A DNA stretch of 5,415 nucleotides from Actinomycetota bacterium (GCA_947451735.1 CANGAY010000072.1:1-5415); one strand, 5' to 3'. Positions 1-5,288 are shown, counted from the first letter of the stretch. Notes: generated from the letters alone by a model not told the origin. Program-made: numbers and translations.

Positions 1-331
1 AGGCCTTGCCCTTGCGGTTGGTGGCCCGGCACCGCAGCAGGTCGGCACTACCGCGCTCTGCGATCTCTTCGTCCAGGTACTCAAGCGCACTGTTCACGTG
101 CGCCTCGATGACGTCGTAGACGAAGAGCTGACGGCTCACGGGGAAGAGCGCACGCACATCGGCGAACAGGCTGGCCGCGGGACGCGCGAAGCGACGGTGG
201 TCGCGCGCCATGCGCTCAACGGTGCGCTCGCACGCGCTCAGGAGAAGTCGCTGGCCGAGCTCGGGCCGGATCTGGCCCTCGAGAAGGTGGGGGTGGAGAT
301 CACGGTAAAGGGCGCGTGAATAGCGATACAT
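1..331 (-). CDS. Hypothetical protein, N-terminal 110 residues, cut by left edge
   Basis: An open frame runs from an ATG at 329-331 to the left edge with no stop, giving 110 residues of an incomplete protein. It starts MYRYSRALYRDL and carries segments such as RLLLSACERTVERMARD (28-44), LFADVRALFP (55-64) and LEYLDEEIAERG (83-94). It looks soluble and mostly helical, with no signal peptide or membrane segment. The last visible residues, CRATNRKGKA (101-110), resemble the start of a Cys-containing CRAxxRxGxxC element; the window ends before a second Cys could be seen. The general look recalls uncharacterised actinobacterial proteins, but I cannot assign a function. The start is well supported: AGAGGG lies six bases before the ATG and a promoter lies upstream. 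The opposite-strand open frame at 98-319 is a shadow. Confidence 0.72.
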   Translation of the reverse strand, partial: MYRYSRALYRDLHPHLLEGQIRPELGQRLLLSACERTVERMARDHRRFARPAASLFADVRALFPVSRQLFVYDVIEAHVNSALEYLDEEIAERGSADLLRCRATNRKGKA

Positions 332-337
332 GTGAAT

Positions 338-343
338 CCCTCT
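338..343 (-). promoter_or_regulatory. Ribosome binding site of the left-edge gene
   Basis: On the minus strand AGAGGG sits six bases before the ATG at 331. It is the only convincing Shine-Dalgarno sequence at a gene start in this window, and it fixes the start of the left-edge gene. Confidence 0.6.
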
Positions 344-374
344 GGGTCGTTGGGGTCGTCAACCTTCATGAGGT

Positions 375-403
375 ATCCAACGCTTCTGTCCAAGTCCTGT
401 CAA
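375..403 (-). promoter_or_regulatory. Sigma70-type promoter of the left-edge gene
   Basis: Read on the minus strand there is a perfect TTGACA (398-403), a 17-base spacer, and TTGGAT (375-380). Transcription would begin near 368 and give a leader of about 37 bases before the ATG at 331, consistent with the ribosome site there. The short interrupted palindrome ACCT-TCATG-AGGT (362-374) overlaps the expected transcription start and could be an operator. The -35 matches the consensus fully; the -10 is weaker. The region is visibly more A+T-rich than its surroundings. Confidence 0.5.
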
Positions 404-477
404 GGTATTGATTGCACAGAAAAGTACGCTCCGAGCGGGCAATCCGCCGGACTTCACCGAAACTTGGCCGATGCGTG

Positions 478-663
478 CTAAGCGGCGGTGTCGCCCTCGG
501 GCGATGCCGGGGCGTCGGGGGGTGCGGGCGCGTCAGCAGCGTCAGCAGGCAGGGGCTCGGGGCCGCAGAGGCGGCAGTAGCGGCGTCCGGTGACACCATC
601 GACACGAACCTGCGGGCAGTGATCGGGGTCATCCCACAGACACGAGAGCGCGCTCATGACCAT
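478..663 (-). CDS. Small Cys-rich (putative zinc-binding) protein, 61 aa
   Basis: A 61-residue protein with two parts. Residues 1-34 hold C8, H15, C16, C30 and C33, arranged as C-x6-HC and then YCRLCG, which suggests a small zinc-ribbon or knuckle. Residues 35-61 are a Pro/Ala/Asp tail of low complexity, probably disordered, partly encoded by a 9-bp tandem repeat. There is no Shine-Dalgarno before either ATG (663 or 657). A -10-like AACAAT lies exactly six bases before the ATG at 663 and favours that start as leaderless. It is divergent from hslR across 60 bp. I do not recognise the family. Paired cysteines and a plausible promoter argue it is real, but its length and biased composition leave doubt. 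Confidence 0.55.
   Translation of the reverse strand: MVMSALSCLWDDPDHCPQVRVDGVTGRRYCRLCGPEPLPADAADAPAPPDAPASPEGDTAA
530..547. repeat. 9-bp tandem duplication in the Pro/Ala tail of the 61-aa ORF
   Basis: The unit GCGTCAGCA occurs twice in perfect tandem. It encodes part of the Ala-Asp-Ala repeat in the low-complexity tail of the minus-strand small protein. A length change in 9-bp steps would keep frame. Confidence 0.6.
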
Positions 664-669
664 GGGGCG

Positions 670-675
670 ATTGTT
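670..675 (-). promoter_or_regulatory. -10-like box, probable leaderless start of the 61-aa gene
   Basis: AACAAT on the minus strand is followed by six bases and then the ATG at 663. This spacing puts the transcription start on or next to the A of the ATG. No clear -35 is visible. Confidence 0.4.
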
Positions 676-711
676 GCAGAGCGAAGCCCGTCATGTGCGG
701 CCCGGCGGTGC

Positions 712-717
712 GATGAT
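712..717 (+). promoter_or_regulatory. -10-like box, probable leaderless start of hslR
   Basis: GATGAT is followed by GCGCGC and then the ATG at 724, the same six-base spacing as at several other genes here. No Shine-Dalgarno is present and no good -35 was found. Confidence 0.35.
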
Positions 718-723
718 GCGCGC

Positions 724-1128
724 ATGACGCAGGACGCGGCCAGAGTGCGCATCGACAAGTGGCTGTGGGCCGCCAGGTTTCACAAGACCCGGGCTCTGGC
801 GAGCGAGGCCGTGCAGGGCGGCCGCGTGCATGTGAATGGCCAGCGGGTGAAGCCCGCCCGCGATGTGCGGCTGGACGACGTGGTGGAGATCACGCGCCCA
901 GGGCACTCGCCCCTCACCGTCGTGGTCCGCGGCATTAGCGACAAGCGCGGCTCGGCAACTATCGCGCAGGAGCTCTACGTGGAGACCGACGAAAGCATCG
1001 CGCTGCGGGAGCGCGACCGCATGATGCGCAAGATGGCCCCCGAGCCGCCGGGTGCACACCTCGGCGCACGACCCACCAAGAAGGACCGGCGAAAGTTCGA
1101 CGACGCCCGACGGCACGGGCGCGGCTGA
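724..1128 (+). CDS. hslR: Hsp15-like S4-domain RNA-binding protein (ribosome-associated heat shock protein)
   Basis: A 134-residue protein close in length and layout to E. coli Hsp15 (133 aa). The S4 RNA-binding domain covers residues 8-55, with RIDKWLWAARFHKTRALA (9-26) and GGRVHVNGQRVKPARDV (32-48) almost superimposable on the family. The tail keeps the basic RPTKKDRRKFDDARRHGR stretch (116-133). In E. coli Hsp15 binds free 50S subunits that still carry peptidyl-tRNA and helps recycle them after heat shock; the same role is inferred here. The frame is open upstream to 412, but those 104 extra codons match nothing and overlap the opposite-strand small gene and its promoter. The ATG at 724 is therefore the start. 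It converges with the short minus-strand gene, the two stops being only a few bases apart. Confidence 0.93.
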   Translation: MTQDAARVRIDKWLWAARFHKTRALASEAVQGGRVHVNGQRVKPARDVRLDDVVEITRPGHSPLTVVVRGISDKRGSATIAQELYVETDESIALRERDRMMRKMAPEPPGAHLGARPTKKDRRKFDDARRHGRG

Positions 1129-1142
1129 CGGCCTAGCGGCCG
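1129..1142. terminator. Short GC hairpin between convergent genes
   Basis: CGGCC-TAGC-GGCCG forms a 5-bp GC stem with a 4-base loop right after the hslR stop, and it includes the stop codon of the convergent gene. There is no T-tract, so this would be at best a weak bidirectional terminator of the kind seen in high-GC genomes. Confidence 0.25.
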
Positions 1143-1327
1143 GCGCCGTGCAGGTATGCGATGTCGCGGTCGGGCGGGTTGATCTCGGCCTGACGGCGAT
1201 CCTCGATGGCCGTGGCCCAGGGCTCTGCGAGCACCGGCCAGCGGTCGAGGGTCTGCTCGTGGCGCATGAACCACAGCAGTTCGGGGCGCGCCCGATCGCG
1301 CGCGGTGTGGAAGCCGGGGTCCGGCAT
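1133..1327 (-). CDS. Hypothetical protein, 64 aa
   Basis: A 64-residue charged protein, MPDPGFHTARDRARPELLWFM at the N-terminus and ending near INPPDRDIAYLHGAGR. It has no cysteine, signal peptide or membrane segment, and three tryptophans (positions 19, 30 and 38). The balanced amino-acid content, unlike the Arg/Pro/Ala-rich shadow frames overlapping it, suggests true coding. Two starts are possible: GTG at 1333 and ATG at 1327. Neither has a Shine-Dalgarno. CACAGT lies exactly six bases before the ATG, matching other genes here, so I chose 1327. It lies 134 bp downstream of htpX on the same strand, apparently as its own unit. I do not recognise a family. Confidence 0.6.
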   Translation of the reverse strand: MPDPGFHTARDRARPELLWFMRHEQTLDRWPVLAEPWATAIEDRRQAEINPPDRDIAYLHGAGR

Positions 1328-1328
1328 G

Positions 1329-1341
1329 TGCACACTGTGCA
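1329..1341. promoter_or_regulatory. 13-bp perfect palindrome over the 64-aa gene's -10 box
   Basis: TGCACA-C-TGTGCA is a perfect 6+1+6 palindrome immediately upstream of the ATG at 1327. It spans the -10-like CACAGT (1334-1339, minus strand). This is the place and form of an operator for a small dimeric repressor, but no such regulator is identified in the window. Confidence 0.35.
1334..1339 (-). promoter_or_regulatory. -10-like box, probable leaderless start of the 64-aa gene
   Basis: CACAGT on the minus strand is followed by GTGCAC and the ATG at 1327. The spacing fits a leaderless transcript. An A+T-rich patch at about 1390-1405 could hold an alternative upstream promoter, but no good start codon follows the purine-rich stretch downstream of it. 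Confidence 0.35.
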
Positions 1342-1424
1342 GGGCGCATCGGACGTCGCCTAGCGACTTCGGTTGCTCCCCTTCCGGCGGAAATCATTGT
1401 TATGCACTTCGATATCCGCCACCA

Positions 1425-1454
1425 CAGGGGGACGTCAGCCCGCCCCGGCCCCTG
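1425..1454 (-). terminator. Possible GC-rich hairpin downstream of htpX
   Basis: CAGGGG (1425-1430) and CCCCTG (1449-1454) can pair across an 18-base loop just after the htpX stop. There is no T-run and the loop is long, so this is only a candidate end point for the lemA-htpX transcript. Apart from this hairpin and the A+T-rich patch near 1390-1405, I see nothing in the 1328-1461 gap. Confidence 0.22.
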
Positions 1455-1461
1455 CGCCGCC

Positions 1462-2418
1462 CTACTCCTCCGGCTGTGGCGCGGTGGCCTCGGGGGGAAG
1501 CCCGGCGGTGGCGGCGTCGCGATCGAGCGTGAAGCCGCCGGCTTCCTCGAGTGCCGCGATGCGCTTGTCGAGCGCCGGGTGCGTCTGGAACAGCCCGCCG
1601 AGCGTGCCGGTGAGCCCGCGACCCTTCACCAGCGGCGACTCGATGTACATGTGCGCCGTGGCGCGCGCGACGTGCCGCACCTGGCGCTTGTCGGCGTCGA
1701 GCACCGCCAGCGCCATGGCCATGCCCTCCGGGTCGCCGGTGATTTCCGCCGCGGTGGCGTCGGCCTGGTACTCGCGGCGCCGCGAGAGGGCCATCTGCAT
1801 CATGGTGGCGCCGATGGGCGCCAGGATGAGCGCCACGATGAGGCCGATCACGGCGAACGGGTTGGAGTTGTCGCGCCCCCCTCCCCACAGCGTCACGCGC
1901 AGCAGGATGTCGGAGAGGATCAGCAGCACGCCCACCAGCACGGCGGCCAACGCCATGGTGCGGATGTCGCGGTTGCGCACGTGCGCGATCTCGTGCGCCA
2001 TCACGGCGCGCAGTTCGCGCGGGCCCATCACCGCCAGTAGGCCGGTGGTGGCTGCCACATATGAGTGGTCGGGGTTCCGGCCCGCCGCGAACGCGTTGGG
2101 TGCCGGGTCGTCGATCACGTACACGGCGGGTGTCACCGCCAGCCCCGCCCCCACCGCGGCGGCCTCCACGGCCTGCCACAGCTCGGGGTACTGGTCGCGC
2201 GTGATGGGGTGCGCGCCCGCCAGCGCGGCAACCATGCTGCCGGCGGCGTACCAGGTGAAGATGCCGTAGGCGATGAGCCCGATGCCGATGACGATGAGCA
2301 GCGGCAAGTCCACGGCCAGCGAAGCGACGGCCAGCACGATGGCCACGAGTACCCCGAACAGAACGAACAGCAGGCCCGTGCGCCAGCGATTGGACCGGAT
2401 CTGCTGCTGGAGGGTCAT
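1462..2418 (-). CDS. htpX: HtpX-like M48B membrane zinc metalloprotease
   Basis: A 318-residue membrane protease of the M48B (HtpX) family, which in E. coli degrades misfolded inner-membrane proteins. Two N-terminal membrane segments lie at about 15-36 and 38-58. The zinc motif HEIAH is at 142-146, preceded by AVMAHE as in the family. Two more hydrophobic segments follow at about 154-173 and 187-209. The third zinc ligand is E216 in the SRRREYQADATAAE block, and the conserved THPALDKRIAAL is at 279-290. All catalytic elements are present, so it should be active at the membrane with a cytoplasmic active site. The ATG directly follows the lemA stop (TAGATG) with no ribosome site and no -10 box, so its translation probably depends on lemA. 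Confidence 0.95.
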   Translation of the reverse strand: MTLQQQIRSNRWRTGLLFVLFGVLVAIVLAVASLAVDLPLLIVIGIGLIAYGIFTWYAAGSMVAALAGAHPITRDQYPELWQAVEAAAVGAGLAVTPAVYVIDDPAPNAFAAGRNPDHSYVAATTGLLAVMGPRELRAVMAHEIAHVRNRDIRTMALAAVLVGVLLILSDILLRVTLWGGGRDNSNPFAVIGLIVALILAPIGATMMQMALSRRREYQADATAAEITGDPEGMAMALAVLDADKRQVRHVARATAHMYIESPLVKGRGLTGTLGGLFQTHPALDKRIAALEEAGGFTLDRDAATAGLPPEATAPQPEE

Positions 2419-2994
2419 CTACGAGTCGAAGGAGACCTTCGGCGCGGTGCGCGCGGCCTCGTCCTCCTCCTCGAAGAACTCGGCGGGCGAGAAGTCGCCC
2501 ATCTTCGCGATGAAGACGGTGGGAACGGTGACCTGCGTGGCGTTGTACCGGGCGACGGTGGAGTTGTAGTAGCGGCGTGCCGCTGCCAGCGTCTCCTCGA
2601 CCGTCGCGAGCTCGGTCTGCAGTTGCAGGAAGTTCGATGACGCCTTGAGGTCGGGGTAGTTCTCGGCCACGGCGAACAGACCGCCGAGCGCCCTGGTGAG
2701 CATGTTGTTCGATGCGCCGGCGTCCGCGGGCCCGTGCGCCGACATCGCGCTCGTACGGGCCTCGGTGACGGCCTCGAACACGCCCTTCTCGTGCGACGCA
2801 TACCCCTTCACCGTCTCCACGAGGTTCGGCACCAGGTCGTACCGGCGACGCAGCTGCACGTCGATGTTGGCCCACCCCTGCTGCACCTCAACACGAAGGC
2901 GTACCAGCCGGTTGTACAGCGATACCGCCCACAGGATGAGCAGAACGATGACAACGACGATGATGAGGATGATCCACCACATGTCGGGGATCAT
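2419..2994 (-). CDS. lemA: LemA family membrane-anchored protein
   Basis: A 191-residue LemA family protein of usual length. A single N-terminal membrane anchor (about 6-25) is followed by YNRLVRLR (27-34), W41, the signature RRRYDLVPNLVETVKGYA (49-66), LFAVAENYPDLKAS (106-119), NFLQLQTELATVEE (121-134) and ARRYYNSTVARYN (139-151). It ends in an acidic FFEEEDEA tail. The soluble part of LemA proteins is a helical bundle. The biochemical role is unsettled, but the gene is repeatedly found beside htpX-type proteases and the two are thought to work together at the membrane. Two starts are possible: ATG at 2994, or ATG at 2982, which leaves MWWIILII at the front and has GATGAT seven bases upstream. 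Neither has a Shine-Dalgarno. The gap to the upstream aminotransferase stop is 33 bp, so co-transcription is possible. Confidence 0.94.
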   Translation of the reverse strand: MIPDMWWIILIIVVVIVLLILWAVSLYNRLVRLRVEVQQGWANIDVQLRRRYDLVPNLVETVKGYASHEKGVFEAVTEARTSAMSAHGPADAGASNNMLTRALGGLFAVAENYPDLKASSNFLQLQTELATVEETLAAARRYYNSTVARYNATQVTVPTVFIAKMGDFSPAEFFEEEDEAARTAPKVSFDS

Positions 2995-3027
2995 CGCACG
3001 GCGCGGGTCAGCGCGCCGCGATCATGG

Positions 3028-3840
3028 TCAGGCGGGCACCGTGCGGGCGCGATCGGCGTCGCCGCTCACGCTCGCCTCATGCAGCGCGGCAGCGATCTCG
3101 GCCACGCGCGCGTTGGTGATGTCGTACGTGGTCACGCCCTGGATCTCGCGCACCGTGCGGCTCTCCAGCACGGTGGAGATGACCAGCGCGCCATCGGCAG
3201 ATGCCAGTTCGTCGAGGGTGCGGGAGCGCACCTTGAGGTCGGTCACCTCTGCCAGCAGCCGTCGCGTGATGGAGTCGAGCACGCCCGACGACAGCGGGGG
3301 CGCGCACACCTCGTCACCCTCGAACCACACCAGGCTTGCCACCGGGCACTCGAGCACCTCGCGCGAGTCGGCCTCCACGAACAGCGCGGTATTGGCGCCG
3401 GCAGCGATGGCCTCACGTGCGGCCTGCATGTTTGCCGCGTAACTGAGGGTCTTGGCCCCGATGAGCAGCGGCGTCACGCGGTGCGACACCGGGTGGATCA
3501 CCCACCCCTCCGGCGCCTCGGGGATGAGCGGCTCCTCGCGGTGCACGCGGTGCCCTCCCCTGCTCAGCATGGTGCGAAGCGCCGACTGGCCGTCGGTGGC
3601 GGCATCGGAGATGCGCAGGATCTCGTCGCGCATCAGCCCCCGGTCGAACGGGATGCCCACGCCACCCGCCGAGCGCTCCAGGCGGTCGAGATGCGCCTCG
3701 AGCGTGCGCGGCACGTGGGCGTACAGGCGCATGCCCTCGAACACCCCGTCGCCGCGCACGAAGCCGTCGTCGAGGGGAATCATGGGGGTCTCGCCCTCCC
3801 GCAGGAGGACGCCGTCGATCATCAGTCGCAGTTCAGGCAT
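3028..3840 (-). CDS. PLP fold-type IV aminotransferase / aminodeoxychorismate lyase-like
   Basis: A 270-residue class IV PLP enzyme, the fold shared by branched-chain aminotransferases, D-amino acid aminotransferase and aminodeoxychorismate lyase (PabC). From the ATG at 3840 it shows RGDGVFEGMRLY (29-40), HLDRLERSA (50-58), the PLP-lysine segment KTLSYAANMQAAREA (K130) and the cofactor-contacting glutamate E164 in LECPVASLVW. SSGVLDSITRRLL (184-196) binds phosphate and ISTVLESRTVREIQGV (221-236) is the C-terminal loop. The ECxxA-L-W pattern resembles PabC more than classical BCATs, and the usual Asn after the glutamate loop is Ser. Substrate cannot be fixed from this. A GTG at 3861 would add seven residues, but the ATG has CACAAT six bases upstream and matches the usual family start. 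Its link to lemA-htpX is probably positional. Confidence 0.88.
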   Translation of the reverse strand: MPELRLMIDGVLLREGETPMIPLDDGFVRGDGVFEGMRLYAHVPRTLEAHLDRLERSAGGVGIPFDRGLMRDEILRISDAATDGQSALRTMLSRGGHRVHREEPLIPEAPEGWVIHPVSHRVTPLLIGAKTLSYAANMQAAREAIAAGANTALFVEADSREVLECPVASLVWFEGDEVCAPPLSSGVLDSITRRLLAEVTDLKVRSRTLDELASADGALVISTVLESRTVREIQGVTTYDITNARVAEIAAALHEASVSGDADRARTVPA

Positions 3841-3846
3841 GCCGCG

Positions 3847-3852
3847 ATTGTG
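3847..3852 (-). promoter_or_regulatory. -10-like box, probable leaderless start of the aminotransferase gene
   Basis: CACAAT on the minus strand is followed by six bases and the ATG at 3840. TTGCGC (3873-3878) lies 20 bases further upstream as a poor -35 candidate. This supports the ATG at 3840 over the GTG at 3861, and implies separate transcription from the 139-aa gene that ends at 3895. Confidence 0.4.
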
Positions 3853-3894
3853 ACGCAGCACGGGGAATTGCCGCGCAATACCCGTTCCAGACGA

Positions 3895-4314
3895 TCAGGC
3901 GCGCAGCGGATCGGTCGTCGCGTGCGGCAGCACGATTCCCAGTTCGGCCCACAGCCCGCGCACGCCGCCGGTGCGGAAGTCGTTCAGGCCGGCCATGCGC
4001 GACTCCTCATCGGGGTACATCATGACCATGGCCGACGGCCTGCGCTCCATGCCCGCGGCCTTCTCGGGCGGCAGCCCGAGGATCACCCGCAGCTCGATCT
4101 CGATCGGCTCGGTGATCTGCGCCACCGCGACGTCGCCGTCCGGTCCGCGTTCCACCCAGGCGGTGCCGACGGGGCGCTTCGGATGATCCCAGAGCGGGTC
4201 GAGGCGCGGGTCGAGATCGCGTGCGATCTCACCGTGCACCATCGCGGGGGATTCGGGCCGCGCCATCAGGATGATGTCGGGGTTCTCAAGGGTGATCGTG
4301 ACGACGTCGCTCAT
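3895..4314 (-). CDS. Conserved-looking hypothetical protein, 139 aa
   Basis: A 139-residue acidic protein with no cysteine, signal peptide or membrane segment. Visible stretches are VTITLENPDIILMARPE (5-21), LWDHPKRPVGTAWVERGPDG (41-60), a strand-rich DVAVAQITEPIEIELRVILG (61-80) and a Met-rich SAMVMMYPDEESRMAGL (94-110). It ends with RTGGVRGLWAELGIVLP (114-130). The pattern suggests a small alpha/beta domain. I do not recognise the family and assign no function. The start is the ATG at 4314; TAGGGT lies eight bases upstream, consistent with a leader of zero to two bases, and no Shine-Dalgarno is present. It is divergent from the 309-aa gene across a 41-bp gap with a palindromic promoter pair. 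The stop lies 54 bp before the aminotransferase start. Confidence 0.75.
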   Translation of the reverse strand: MSDVVTITLENPDIILMARPESPAMVHGEIARDLDPRLDPLWDHPKRPVGTAWVERGPDGDVAVAQITEPIEIELRVILGLPPEKAAGMERRPSAMVMMYPDEESRMAGLNDFRTGGVRGLWAELGIVLPHATTDPLRA

Positions 4315-4320
4315 GGGGCG

Positions 4321-4351
4321 GCACCCTACCGCCTGCGCGGGCGTAGGGTGC
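4321..4351. promoter_or_regulatory. Inverted repeat holding two divergent -10 boxes
   Basis: GCACCCTA (4321-4328) and TAGGGTGC (4344-4351) form a perfect 8-bp inverted repeat with a 15-base spacer. Each arm holds a TAGGGT box reading outwards. One is at 4344-4349 on the plus strand, six bases before the GTG at 4356. The other is at 4323-4328 on the minus strand, eight bases before the ATG at 4314. With so little space neither promoter has an ordinary independent -35, so the two genes may compete for polymerase or share one regulator. Confidence 0.5.
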
Positions 4352-4355
4352 CTTC

Positions 4356-5285
4356 GTGGACGTTCCCCGGCCAGATCTCGAGTCGATCCTCGGACACCCC
4401 GTGCCCGTGGTCATCGCGCCCGATGACGACCACGCCGCCTGGGTGGCGGTGTCGATCGTGGGCGAGCCGCCCCGGGTGCGCGCCGCGTGGGTGACGCCCG
4501 ACGGAGTGGTGGCGGCCCGGGTGGGCTGTCCCCCTGGCATCCCGAGCGCCGTGCGACCGGCGATCGCCGCCATCGTCGACGTTGATGCCGAGGGGGTCGC
4601 AGAGCGGGTGGTACTGGGCAGGGTGGCGCCCGGTATCGCTGCCGCACGCGTCATCATCGCCGACCCGGAGGCCATCACCCTTGAGGTTGGCGCCGAGCAG
4701 CTGCTCGCCGGCCGGGTGCCACGTGAGATCGCCGTGGTGGCCATCGACCCCCTCAGCCCCGGGGGTGACGCCGTGGGACGGCTGGAACGCACGGGCATGA
4801 CCGACCTGCACTCGGTCGCCGGACGCCTCGAGGGCCACCTGGGGGCAAGCCACGGCATGGCCGCGGGCTTCGGCGCCGGCGACACGGTGGCCGACCTCGC
4901 GACCGCCGAACTGGAGGCCGGGTACACCGCGCGGCTGCCGGCGTTCATACCCGACGCCCTCGCGTTGTCGACCGTGCGGGTGGAGCCGGAGGCCGCATAC
5001 CCGTTCGCCCCGCCGTCCATCGCCATCGCGTGGAGCGGTGACGACGATGCCCGCGTGCTCATCCGGCAGTGCCCCGGACCCCTGGCCGTGCCCGAACTGC
5101 CCGACGCGCGCGGGCGCGAGGTGGACATCAACGGGGCGATGGGCGTGCTGCGCGGCCGCGGACGCGGCATGTCGTTCGTGGTGTGGGAACAGGGTGGCCG
5201 GGCGTTCGGGTTGCAGGCGCGCGGGCTGGACGACATCGACGACGTGGCCCTGGCCGTTGCGCGGTCCATCCCCCATCTGGCGTAG
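4356..5285 (+). CDS. Hypothetical protein with DUF4367-like C-terminal half, 309 aa
   Basis: A 309-residue soluble protein with no signal peptide or membrane segment. The N-terminal half (about 1-185) is rich in Val/Ala/Gly/Asp with strand-like segments (VVIAPDDDHAAWVAVSIVG, VAAIVD-type runs) and matches nothing I know. The C-terminal half (about 186-305) has ARLPAFIPDALALSTVRVEP (192-211), a strand pair around PPSIAIAWSG and ARVLIRQCP, then SFVVWEQGGRAFGLQARGLD (273-292) and DVALAVARSI (296-305). The W-x-x-G-x-x-[YF]-x-L pattern followed by a closing helix resembles DUF4367/MucB-like domains of envelope-stress and sporulation regulators, though those are usually membrane-linked. This is inference, not a firm match. 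The GTG start at 4356 has TAGGGT six bases upstream. Codon use and length make it clearly coding, and the opposite-strand frames are shadows. Confidence 0.82.
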   Translation: MDVPRPDLESILGHPVPVVIAPDDDHAAWVAVSIVGEPPRVRAAWVTPDGVVAARVGCPPGIPSAVRPAIAAIVDVDAEGVAERVVLGRVAPGIAAARVIIADPEAITLEVGAEQLLAGRVPREIAVVAIDPLSPGGDAVGRLERTGMTDLHSVAGRLEGHLGASHGMAAGFGAGDTVADLATAELEAGYTARLPAFIPDALALSTVRVEPEAAYPFAPPSIAIAWSGDDDARVLIRQCPGPLAVPELPDARGREVDINGAMGVLRGRGRGMSFVVWEQGGRAFGLQARGLDDIDDVALAVARSIPHLA

Positions 5286-5288
5286 CCT
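5283..5288 (+). promoter_or_regulatory. -10 box overlapping the upstream stop, leaderless start of the usp gene
   Basis: TAGCCT fits the TANNNT -10 pattern and is followed by GCAGGC and the ATG at 5295, the six-base spacing of a leaderless transcript. Its first three bases are the TAG stop of the preceding gene. TTGCGC at 5257-5262, 20 bases upstream, is a weak -35 candidate. Confidence 0.5.

Noticed and set aside
98..319. 73-codon plus-strand frame at the left edge
   Set aside because: It lies opposite the left-edge gene, which has a promoter, a ribosome site and a better protein. The frame has no start signals of its own.
435..447. Small hairpin GCGG-N5-CCGC after the 61-aa gene, with a TTTTCT some ten bases later on the minus strand
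   Set aside because: The stem is only 4 bp and the T-rich run is not adjacent, so I did not call it a terminator.
412..723. Extension of the hslR frame 104 codons upstream to 412
   Set aside because: The extra residues are Arg/Gly/Ser-rich and unlike any Hsp15. The protein from 724 already has the full family length, and the extension runs antisense through the 61-aa gene and over the hslR -10 box.
1356..1368. Inverted repeat GTCGC-CTA-GCGAC in the same gap
   Set aside because: It is a 5-bp stem with no T-tract and not positioned at a gene end or promoter, so no role could be supported.
1382..1392. Palindrome TTCCGGCGGAA in the gap upstream of the 64-aa gene
   Set aside because: It has 5-bp arms around one base and is not placed at a clear promoter element, so chance in G+C-rich DNA is a sufficient explanation.
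1400..2875. Long minus-strand open frame of 491 codons
   Set aside because: It is an Arg/Gly/Ala/His-rich shadow crossing both htpX and lemA in another frame. High G+C removes stop codons, and the product has no domain.
2734..4494. Long plus-strand open frame of 586 codons
   Set aside because: It is antisense to lemA, the aminotransferase and the 139-aa gene, with His/Arg/Ala-rich low-quality composition. The opposite strand has clear family motifs throughout.
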